From assembly GCA_902478605.1 (NCBI GenBank), contig CABSLQ010000064.1, positions 1 through 15,879 of the forward strand: DNA of 15,879 nucleotides. The letters run 5' to 3'. Shown piece by piece: positions 1 to 5,629 of this stretch. The DNA comes from an uncultured Oscillospiraceae bacterium (GTDB lineage: Bacteria > Bacillota > Clostridia > Oscillospirales > Acutalibacteraceae). Made by a program: the position numbers and the translations under genes. The first letter of the stretch is position 1. Each line of letters opens with the position of its first letter. The notes under the pieces are model-generated. The model had not been told where the DNA came from, searched no databases, and worked only from the letters and a program-made list of their open reading frames with translations.

Positions 1-25
1 AGCGTCAGATGTGTATAAGAGACAG
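1..25. other. Tn5/Nextera sequencing-adapter remnant (artefact)
   Basis: Positions 7-25 are exactly the 19-bp Tn5 mosaic end used in Nextera libraries (AGATGTGTATAAGAGACAG). Positions 1-6 (AGCGTC) match the end of the read-1 adapter stem that precedes it. This is library DNA left on a contig end, not genome sequence. An ATG inside it at 9 creates a spurious reading frame start whose first residues (MCIRDR) are a known adapter-translation signature. Genome sequence begins at about 26. Confidence 0.97.
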
Positions 26-26
26 G

Positions 27-257
27 CGGGAGATGGCCGCCGAGCTGGCGGACGAGATCGCCGCCATCGAGGACGCCCTCAAGGCTGACATGAGCAAGCA
101 GGGCGTGGACACCATCGAGGCTGGGAAGCACACTGTCCGCTATGCGGTGGTCAAATCCAGCCGCTTCGATTCCAGGGCCTTCCGCGCTGCCTGGCCCGCT
201 CTCTACGCCGAATACATGAGGCCCACAGAGGCGCGCCGGTTCACGGTGACGGTATGA
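27..257 (+). CDS. 5'-truncated small phage-type protein
   Basis: Only the C-terminal 76 or so residues are present, because the upstream part is cut off by the contig end. The protein starts with an acidic, probably helical stretch (AAELADEIAAIEDALKADM). A compact domain follows with the pattern V-D-T-I-x-A-G-K-x-x-V-R-Y, then S-S-R-F-D-S-x-A-F, then L-Y-x-E-Y, ending in A-R-R-F-T-V. From memory this layout is shared by small proteins of Firmicutes phages found near recombination genes (YqaJ/RecT-type modules), but the molecular function is not established. The ATG at 33 could start a short protein, yet family members usually have more helix upstream, so truncation is preferred. The stop overlaps the next start as ATGA (254-257), which implies translational coupling. 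Confidence 0.7.
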   Translation, partial: REMAAELADEIAAIEDALKADMSKQGVDTIEAGKHTVRYAVVKSSRFDSRAFRAAWPALYAEYMRPTEARRFTVTV

Positions 258-799
258 TGACTAACAAACTTGACTTATCTGGGCAGCGGTTTGGCCGTTT
301 AGTAGTTGTCAGAAATTTAGGATACAACTCTACACGCAAAGCCACGTTATGGCTTTGTAAATGTGACTGCGGGAATATGGTAAAAACCACTTTCAGCCAT
401 TTGAAGAAAGACACAAAAAGCTGTGGGTGCTTGCGAAAAGACCTACTTACAAAGCATGGCGGCGCAAACTCAAGGCTGTATCGTACTTGGATAGGCATGA
501 AAGCAAGGTGCTGCAACAGAACAGCGCAACAGTACGCTGACTACGGGGGCAGAGGTATTACTGTTTGCCATGAATGGTTGCACGATTTCGCGGCGTTCCA
601 GACGTGGGCGCTATCTCATGGATACCAAGACGATTTAACTATTGACCGTATTGACAATGACAAAGGCTATAGCCCAGATAACTGCCGATGGGCAACCAGA
701 TACGAACAATACCACAATAGACGTCCCCGTGACCAATGGCGCAATAAAAGAAAGGCAATCCCCTGCGAGCCTGCCAGCAATACAGAGGAAAGCCAATAA
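254..799 (+). CDS. AP2/HNH-like phage protein with zinc-knuckle N-terminus
   Basis: This 181-residue protein resembles the AP2-domain/HNH-endonuclease-like proteins scattered through Firmicutes phages. The N-terminal part has a cysteine cluster, C35-K-C37-D-C39-G followed by S-C57-G-C59-L, a likely metal-binding knuckle. The C-terminal part has L-Y-R-T-W-x-G-M-K-x-R-C (75-86), Y-x-D-Y-G-G-R-G-I-T-V-C (94-105), L-T-I-D-R-I-D-N-D-x-G-Y (128-139) and S-P-D-N-C-R-W-A-T (140-148), the hallmarks of that family. A complete catalytic HNH triad is not evident, so DNA binding is safer than cleavage. The gene is clearly AT-richer than the host genes to the right, and it begins inside the stop of the upstream gene (ATGA), with no strong ribosome site of its own. 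A second ATG follows directly at 257. Homologues are probably mobile passengers of phage genomes. Confidence 0.8.
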   Translation: MMTNKLDLSGQRFGRLVVVRNLGYNSTRKATLWLCKCDCGNMVKTTFSHLKKDTKSCGCLRKDLLTKHGGANSRLYRTWIGMKARCCNRTAQQYADYGGRGITVCHEWLHDFAAFQTWALSHGYQDDLTIDRIDNDKGYSPDNCRWATRYEQYHNRRPRDQWRNKRKAIPCEPASNTEESQ

Positions 800-817
800 G
801 AAGACCGCACCGCACAA

Positions 818-849
818 GGCGGGTCTGTCTCCATTGTAGCAGGCCCGCC
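818..849 (+). terminator. Stem-loop between phage genes, weak terminator candidate
   Basis: Arms 818-825 (GGCGGGTC) and 842-849 (GGCCCGCC) pair over 8 bp with one G-U wobble, leaving a 16-nt loop. They are followed within two bases by a short CTTTT run. The stem is strong, but the T tract is short and the loop long, so this may attenuate rather than stop transcription from the upstream gene. It could also mask the region before the next ribosome site at about 861. Confidence 0.35.
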
Positions 850-874
850 CATCTTTTGCAAGGGGAAAATTACG

Positions 875-1081
875 ATGAGAAAAAGCTTTCCAACTGTAGC
901 CATGGAAGAACCGTTTGCGGGTATTCGTTTTATTATTCTCACAGACGGGACGGTATACGAAAACAGAAAATATCATTTAAACCAGAGGTTATCCGCCGAT
1001 GACTATACGAAAATATTTGAGCATCTCACGGCACTGCTTTGCGGCAACCTGCCCGACGATGTGGCAGGAAACTACAAATAG
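875..1081 (+). CDS. Small hypothetical protein (element-borne)
   Basis: This 68-residue protein is not recognised. The start ATG is preceded by an AAGGGG ribosome site (about 859-865) at good spacing. The sequence has a short predicted beta-rich centre (GIRFIILTDGTVYENRKYHL) followed by a helical C-terminal half (SADDYTKIFEHLTALLCGNL). It has no signal peptide, membrane segment or metal motif. It is followed after 10 bp by another small gene with a strong ribosome site, so the two are probably co-transcribed with the AP2-like gene. Size, composition and setting fit an accessory phage or plasmid-type protein. Confidence 0.6.
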   Translation: MRKSFPTVAMEEPFAGIRFIILTDGTVYENRKYHLNQRLSADDYTKIFEHLTALLCGNLPDDVAGNYK

Positions 1082-1091
1082 GAGGGATAGC

Positions 1092-1295
1092 ATGACAGGG
1101 ATTGATAAGGTGCTGAACAAAACATACACCCCAGAGGAAGCACGGTATCTCATGAAAAAGAGCGAGCTTGAATACCTGTGCCGGACAGCCAAAGTCAAGG
1201 ACGGCATCATCCGGTTGCTGAGCACGGCTGACGAGCAGAGCATGAACCTGCTTTACAACTTCGCGAAGAGTTTGTTAAAACCAGCAGAGACGTGA
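1092..1295 (+). CDS. Small hypothetical helical protein (element-borne)
   Basis: This 67-residue protein is of unknown function. The ATG at 1092 is chosen over upstream in-frame starts because GGAGGG (1081-1086) sits six bases before it and overlaps the stop codon of the preceding gene. The predicted protein looks almost entirely helical (TPEEARYLMKKSELEYLCRT, then DEQSMNLLYNFAKSLL) and lacks membrane segments. The T-P-E-E-A-R-Y-L-M-K-K-S-E-L-E-Y-L start suggests a helix-turn-helix-like or protein-contact module, but that is only a guess from composition. A strong terminator lies 18 bp after the stop, which closes this transcription unit. Confidence 0.65.
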   Translation: MTGIDKVLNKTYTPEEARYLMKKSELEYLCRTAKVKDGIIRLLSTADEQSMNLLYNFAKSLLKPAET

Positions 1296-1313
1296 GCAAC
1301 GAACAATAAAAGC

Positions 1314-1358
1314 AGCGAGCGGGCCAACATGGAACACCATGCGCCCGCTCGTTTCTTT
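1314..1358 (+). terminator. Rho-independent terminator closing the element genes
   Basis: The arms 1316-1324 (CGAGCGGGC) and 1343-1351 (GCCCGCTCG) pair perfectly over 9 bp. A second inner stem, 1328-1332 with 1337-1341 (CATGG/CCATG), closes a 4-nt loop. TTTCTTTTC follows immediately. It lies just after the last + strand ORF and protects the oppositely oriented tRNA from read-through. Confidence 0.88.
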
Positions 1359-1387
1359 TCGTATCTTTCGGCGGCTTTTGGCGGCAA

Positions 1388-1409
1388 TAACGACCAAATA
1401 ACGACCAAA
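1388..1409. repeat. Two tandem 11-bp direct repeats near the tRNA
   Basis: TAACGACCAAA occurs twice in direct succession (1388-1398 and 1399-1409). The repeats lie between the element's terminator and the 3' side of the tRNA-Pro gene. Short direct repeats at this location are typical of arm-type sites for tyrosine recombinases at the ends of tRNA-integrated elements. That role is inferred; no integrase gene is visible in the window. Confidence 0.5.
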
Positions 1410-1417
1410 TCCATCAT

Positions 1418-1469
1418 ACAGAAAAATAAATCCCGCCAGAAACCAAGCATTTAAGCCGTTTCTGACGGG
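1418..1469 (-). terminator. Terminator of the tRNA-Pro transcript
   Basis: The arms 1432-1443 and 1458-1469 are 12 bp each. On the - strand they pair completely with one G-U wobble; on the + strand the same position is a C-A mismatch, so the structure was selected in - strand RNA. On that strand the stem is followed by ATTTATTTTT (complement of 1422-1431). It begins 9 bp beyond the 3' CCA of the tRNA. Confidence 0.85.
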
Positions 1470-1477
1470 GTTTTCGA

Positions 1478-1553
1478 TGGTCCGAGTGACAGGGTTCGAA
1501 CCTGCGGCCTGATGGTCCCAAACCACCCGCGCTACCAACTGCGCCACACCCGG
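1478..1553 (-). tRNA. tRNA-Pro (anticodon TGG)
   Basis: The 76-nt sequence folds as a full cloverleaf. It has acceptor arms CCGGGTG/CACTCGG with one G-U pair, a D arm GCGC/GCGC, and an anticodon arm GGTGG/CCATC around loop TTTGGGA. The anticodon TGG lies at 1518-1520. The T arm has loop TTCGAAC, the discriminator base is A, and the CCA end is encoded in DNA. Anticodon TGG reads proline CCA/CCG and other CCN codons. It is transcribed from its own promoter, on the same strand as rnmV. The DNA beyond its 3' end is foreign in character, which fits tRNA genes being common integration targets. Confidence 0.97.
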
Positions 1554-1583
1554 TTATAGGCGGCTTAAAACGCCGCAAGTTGG

Positions 1584-1612
1584 ATTATACCGCGCCGCCG
1601 CGTCCCTGTCAA
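1584..1612 (-). promoter_or_regulatory. Perfect-consensus sigma-A promoter for tRNA-Pro
   Basis: On the - strand TTGACA (1612-1607) and TATAAT (1589-1584) are separated by exactly 17 bp. The -35 box overlaps the stop codon of rnmV (1611-1609). Transcription would start near 1577, giving a leader of about 24 nt that contains a small hairpin (GCGGC arms, 1576-1572 with 1564-1560) just before the mature tRNA end. Confidence 0.92.
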
Positions 1613-2238
1613 GCCTGCCCGTCCGGCACACAGGCCGCCAGCGCCGCCCGGTACTCCTCCGGCGTCAGGGTCGCGTTGATCACCTCGAGAAGCCGATTAG
1701 TGGACAGCTTATGCGGTAAGCCCAGATAGTCGAGCAGCCGTTCCCGGCGCAGCGCGCTGTCCGGGCAGCCGGACAGGCCATCTGCATACAGATCGCCCTT
1801 GGTTAAAAAGGCCTGCCTTGCCGGCGTCTCGTTCTCCTCCAAAAAAGTGGCTCCCGCCCGGCGCAGCGCCTCCAGAATAAGCGAACCGTCCATGCCCTCC
1901 ACGCCGAGCAGCCCTTCCTTCGAGGGCGCCGTTTTGCGCCGTTCCCGCCCCGCAATTTCGGGAATGTAGGCGTGCTTCACCTGGGCGGGTGGAATGGCGC
2001 CCGCGAGATAATCCCGGATAACAAACCCCGCGCCGTCGCTGTCTGTGAGGATAACCAGTCCCCGCTGCGCCGCCAGCCGGCGCAGCAGCGCCAGCTGCTC
2101 CCTGTCGCGGAACAGGCCGAATCCGCCGGTCTCGACCACGAGCGCATCCACCACGGTACGCAGCCGCGCCGTATCATACCGGCCCTCCACCACAATCGCT
2201 TCCCGTATCCGGGGCAGAGCGCCCCTCTGCTCCTTCAT
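1609..2238 (-). CDS. rnmV: Ribonuclease M5 (Toprim + DUF4093)
   Basis: This 209-residue protein is RNase M5, which trims precursor 5S rRNA in Firmicutes, with ribosomal protein uL18 as its cofactor in Bacillus. The N-terminal Toprim domain is intact: I-V-V-E-G with E18, and the metal-binding D-S-D motif at 66-68 followed by G-x-G. The family signature R-R-K-x-x-P-S-K-E-G-L-L-G-V-E-G-M follows at about 100-115. The rest matches the DUF4093 C-terminal domain. The ATG overlaps the holA stop as ATGA, so it is translationally coupled and the last gene of the comEC-holA-rnmV unit. Its stop codon sits in the -35 box of the tRNA promoter. Length and motifs are normal for the family. Confidence 0.92.
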   Translation of the reverse strand: MKEQRGALPRIREAIVVEGRYDTARLRTVVDALVVETGGFGLFRDREQLALLRRLAAQRGLVILTDSDGAGFVIRDYLAGAIPPAQVKHAYIPEIAGRERRKTAPSKEGLLGVEGMDGSLILEALRRAGATFLEENETPARQAFLTKGDLYADGLSGCPDSALRRERLLDYLGLPHKLSTNRLLEVINATLTPEEYRAALAACVPDGQA

Positions 2239-3275
2239 CGGCTGCGCCCGCGCATAATCAGCCGGGCCACCGTCTGCTCAAGCACCACACGCTTGTCGGT
2301 GCGGGAGGATTTGAGAAGTCCGTCCGCCTGCGCGAGCACCTCCAAGCTTTCCCGCAGCGCGGCAAGGGACAGACGCGCACAGTCCCGTGCCGCATTGCGC
2401 AGCCGGAACTCTCGTCCGCGGCAGCCAAAATCCGCCGCCAGCGATTCCGCCTGTACGCCGGCATTGGCGGCGGCCTTGGCCCGGTACAGGTCGGCGTATG
2501 CATTGGAAAGCACGGCAAGAATCGACACCGGTTCCTCCTTCTGACTCAGAAGGGTGTGCAGAATGGTATAGGCACGCGCATAATTCCCCTGCAAAATCGC
2601 TTTGGACAGGTCAAACACCGATGCTTCCAGATTTTTGGTCGCGGCCGTTTCCACCTGCTCCCGTGTGATCTCGCCGCTTTCACCCGCCAGGGCGCACAAT
2701 TTGTCCAGCTCCCCCAGCAGGAGCCGCAGATCGTCGCCGCATTGCTCCACCAGCAGCCTGGCCGTCTCGGGCTGCAGCCGGTTGCCGCGCCGCGCCGCAC
2801 CGCTGCACAGAAGCTTGACAATATCGCCGGTGGTTTTACGCGGGAAGCACACGCACACACCGCTCTTTTCCGCCGCTGCGGCAAAGGCCTTCCACTTGGC
2901 ATTTTTCTTGAGATCCGGCTGTACCGCGTCCTGCCAGAAAATCAGCACGCAATCCTCAGGCGGATCCGCCGCCAGTGCCAGCAGCCGCTCCTGCGTTGCT
3001 CCGTTCGCCGCCACGTCATAATCGCACACGATGACACACTTGCGCTCCGCCATGAGCGGCAGGGCTTCGGCCGCTTCCTCGATCGCGTCAAAGGACACGG
3101 TCTGCCCGTCGAATTTCTGCAGATTAAAGCCGCCCATATCGTCGCCGCCCACCGCCTTTTCCGCGATAAGCGCGGCATAATGCGCCGTCAGGTAGCTTTC
3201 CTCCCCATACAGAAAATACAGGCGCGCCAGCCCGTTCCCTAGCTGCTTTTTCAACTCCGTTTCGGTCAGCGGCAT
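2235..3275 (-). CDS. holA: DNA polymerase III delta subunit
   Basis: HolA is the delta subunit of the clamp loader; it opens the sliding-clamp ring during replication. The 346-residue protein has the normal family length. It shows the N-terminal L-Y-F-L-Y-G-E-E-S-Y-L motif (19-29), the D-D-L-R-L-L-L-G-E-L-D-K-L segment (181-193), L-S-K-A-I-L in the middle lid region (223-228), and the C-terminal A-D-x-L-L-K-S-S-R-T-D-K-R-V-x-L-E helix (317-333). The ATG at 3275 is chosen because AGAAGGAGA lies about 9 bases upstream and family similarity begins there. An alternative ATG at 3308 would overlap the comEC stop as ATGA and add 11 residues. The reading frame stays open further upstream but is not coding. 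Position next to comEC is a common Firmicutes arrangement. Confidence 0.94.
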   Translation of the reverse strand: MPLTETELKKQLGNGLARLYFLYGEESYLTAHYAALIAEKAVGGDDMGGFNLQKFDGQTVSFDAIEEAAEALPLMAERKCVIVCDYDVAANGATQERLLALAADPPEDCVLIFWQDAVQPDLKKNAKWKAFAAAAEKSGVCVCFPRKTTGDIVKLLCSGAARRGNRLQPETARLLVEQCGDDLRLLLGELDKLCALAGESGEITREQVETAATKNLEASVFDLSKAILQGNYARAYTILHTLLSQKEEPVSILAVLSNAYADLYRAKAAANAGVQAESLAADFGCRGREFRLRNAARDCARLSLAALRESLEVLAQADGLLKSSRTDKRVVLEQTVARLIMRGRSR

Positions 3276-3304
3276 GGTTTGCTTCTCCTTCTCGTATCCG
3301 TCTT

Positions 3305-5527
3305 TCATCCGCGCACGGTCAAATCCCCCTGGCCCCGGGTGGCCGCCTGCACGTCGCCGTCCACCGCGGTCAAGCGCATGGGATATAATCCCCACGGCAG
3401 TGTTTCCGCCGTTTCCGGGAGGGTGTAATCCGAACAGTTGAGCACCCCGCTCTGTGCCGTGATGGCCGCCGCATGTATCGGCGGCGTTTCGGTAAACACC
3501 ACCAGATCCGCCCGCCGCCAGTCGGCCGGCAGCGCCGCGGCATCTCCTCCATTCGGACAAAGCAGCACCCGCGTCTGCTGCAGTTCAATGCGCACCCAGC
3601 CGCCCTTTTCAAACGCCAAGTATCCCGTATTCCAAAAGGTGAAGTTGTCGGTTTCGTCGTATACTTCCCGCACGCCCGCGGCCGACGCATCTGCCAGCGG
3701 CGCGTTTACGCCGTCACCCGGATACAGCAGGGCATCGACCTCTATCCGTCCCGTAAACTCGCGCACCTGGGAAGCGCCGCGCCCCTCCATATCGGGCAGA
3801 AGCAGAAAATCCAGGTGCCGTATCCCGCGGCGGCGCAGCGCATACCATACCGTATCCAGCAATTTACGACTGTCCCCCGTTGCCACCAGACCTGCGTGCC
3901 CGTCCTGTTCGATGAGCAGCGCCGTGTTGTCTCCGGCATCGATGGAGGTGATCGTTGTGACGCCGCGCCATAAAGCGGTATGCAATCCCAGGCCGCAGGC
4001 GAGCACGACAACCGACATGGCCAGCGCCCGGCGCACCCCTTTGGCGCCGAACAGCCGGTATCCCAGCCACAGCAGTCCCAGCGAACCAATCAGCCAGATA
4101 AGCCAATACGGCTCCGTCAGCGGTACGGTGGCGGCGCCCCAGGAACCGATCACCCCGGTCATCCCGCGCAGATAGCGCGCAAGAAGACCGGCCAGCAGGG
4201 CCAGGCCGCGCACCGCCCACCCCATAAAGGGCACGAGATCGAGCAGCATGGTCAGGCACCCTACCACGAGCAGAGCGTTTGCCGGGAATACACCGAGCAG
4301 GTTGGCAAGCGGCGACACCACAGACAGCTCACCGAAATACAGCGCCAATATGGGCATGGTGGGCAGCATCGCACACAGCGTAACGCAGACGGCACTGATC
4401 ACCCAGCCAAACGGCCGCGGCGGCCGCCAGTCTGCCACTTCTCCGCCGGTTCGGCGCGCATGCCGCCGGCGGCACGCCTCCAGCACCGCCCGCTGCAGGC
4501 GCGGGGCAAGAACCACCAGGCCGAAGGTGGAGGCAAAAGAAAGCTGCAGCCCCACGTGCATGACGACAAACGGGTTTCCTGCCGTGAGCAACAGCAGGGC
4601 CAGCCCCATCGAATTGAGGCTGTCCGCGTCCCGGCTGATGATCTGTCCGGTCAGCAGCACCAGGCTCATAACGCCAGCGCGCACCACCGACGGTGACAAG
4701 CCCACCAGCAGCATAAAAAGCAGCAAGACCAGACTGGCCGCTCCGGCCGCCGCACGGCGCGGCACCCGCAGCGCCAGCAGCAGCCAAAGCACCACCTGGG
4801 CGATGATGGTCATATGCAGGCCGGACACCACCAGCAGATGGGTCAGGCCGGCCCGGCGGAATGCCTCGGTGGTGTCCAGAGACAGCCCGCTCTTGTCCCC
4901 AAGGCAAACGGCCGTCACCAGCGCTCCCTCTTCGCCGGGAAGCAGACGGCGTATGGTCTGGCTGAACCGCTCGCGCCAGGTATCCAGCACCGCATACCAC
5001 GGCCGGGAATCCGGGGCGGTGACCGACATGGCCTGCTCACCATAGCCGGTGCACAAGCCGGTCAGATAGATATCCTCCGCCTTGAGAGACAGGCGGTTTT
5101 TATCCGGAAGGGAAAGCTGCACCTCGGCGCGGATATTGTCATACAGCGCCGGCGTCAGCTTGTCCGCGCTCAGCCACAGCTTTATGCGGGTGCCGGCCGG
5201 CACATCGCCTGCCGTTACCCGGACAACACAGGAGCCCTCCTGCGTTTCCACCACCTGCGCCTCCACGGTATGCGTCGTCCCGTCAAAGGCTTCCAGCGGC
5301 CGGACGGCCGCCCCTTCCTTCACCGAAAAGAGACCGAATCCCACCATCGCGGCCAGCAGCGCGCCCGTTATCTCCCGCCGCGCGCGCAGAAGAGGAAACA
5401 GCTGCGCCCCCAGGCACAGCACCAGACAAAGCACCGCCATCCACAGCGCGGCGCCGAGCCCCAGCAGATTGGCCAGGAGGAGCGCCGCGCTGAAGGCAAT
5501 TCCCGTCACCCACAGCGGCCGTTTCAT
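3305..5527 (-). CDS. comEC: ComEC/Rec2 competence channel with degenerate MBL domain
   Basis: ComEC forms the membrane channel that takes single-stranded DNA into the cytoplasm during transformation. The 740-residue protein has N-terminal membrane helices and an OB-like DUF4131 region (about 1-170). The competence core follows, with the signature G-L-T-H-L-L-V-V-S-G-L-H-M (227-239) and many membrane helices to about 510. A C-terminal metallo-beta-lactamase-like domain runs from about 528. That last domain lacks its metal ligands: the usual DVGQGD is D-A-G-D-N-T (530-535), the THxHxDH region reads L-P-D-M-E-G-R-G (about 577-584), and no HHGS is found. The ATG at 5527 follows a strong GGAGGT with 6-base spacing; the upstream extension is not needed. 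No pilus or other competence genes are in the window. Confidence 0.93.
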   Translation of the reverse strand: MKRPLWVTGIAFSAALLLANLLGLGAALWMAVLCLVLCLGAQLFPLLRARREITGALLAAMVGFGLFSVKEGAAVRPLEAFDGTTHTVEAQVVETQEGSCVVRVTAGDVPAGTRIKLWLSADKLTPALYDNIRAEVQLSLPDKNRLSLKAEDIYLTGLCTGYGEQAMSVTAPDSRPWYAVLDTWRERFSQTIRRLLPGEEGALVTAVCLGDKSGLSLDTTEAFRRAGLTHLLVVSGLHMTIIAQVVLWLLLALRVPRRAAAGAASLVLLLFMLLVGLSPSVVRAGVMSLVLLTGQIISRDADSLNSMGLALLLLTAGNPFVVMHVGLQLSFASTFGLVVLAPRLQRAVLEACRRRHARRTGGEVADWRPPRPFGWVISAVCVTLCAMLPTMPILALYFGELSVVSPLANLLGVFPANALLVVGCLTMLLDLVPFMGWAVRGLALLAGLLARYLRGMTGVIGSWGAATVPLTEPYWLIWLIGSLGLLWLGYRLFGAKGVRRALAMSVVVLACGLGLHTALWRGVTTITSIDAGDNTALLIEQDGHAGLVATGDSRKLLDTVWYALRRRGIRHLDFLLLPDMEGRGASQVREFTGRIEVDALLYPGDGVNAPLADASAAGVREVYDETDNFTFWNTGYLAFEKGGWVRIELQQTRVLLCPNGGDAAALPADWRRADLVVFTETPPIHAAAITAQSGVLNCSDYTLPETAETLPWGLYPMRLTAVDGDVQAATRGQGDLTVRG

Positions 5528-5579
5528 GTCGGGACCTCCGCGATACCCATCGGTTCCATGGCTTCTCCCTTTCCGGACG

Positions 5580-5623
5580 AAAAAAGGCACGGCGACGCCC
5601 CGGCCGCCTTCCCGTACCTTTTT
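5580..5623 (-). terminator. Terminator between typA and comEC
   Basis: On the - strand the arms 5618-5612 (GGTACGG) and 5592-5586 (CCGTGCC) pair over 7 bp with one G-U wobble. The loop is GC-rich and can itself fold, and six T residues follow (complement of 5585-5580). A run of A precedes the stem, so it could also act on the + strand. It lies just after the typA stop. No clear promoter is visible between it and comEC, so some read-through into comEC is likely. Confidence 0.78.
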
Positions 5624-5629
5624 CGTTCG

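Noticed and set aside
9..32. ATG start and MCIRDR residues at the first ORF
   Set aside because: These codons come from the sequencing adapter, not from the genome.
3276..3560. 95-codon N-terminal extension of holA
   Set aside because: It overlaps the end of comEC, is glycine/arginine-rich and unlike any HolA. A strong ribosome site supports the start at 3275.
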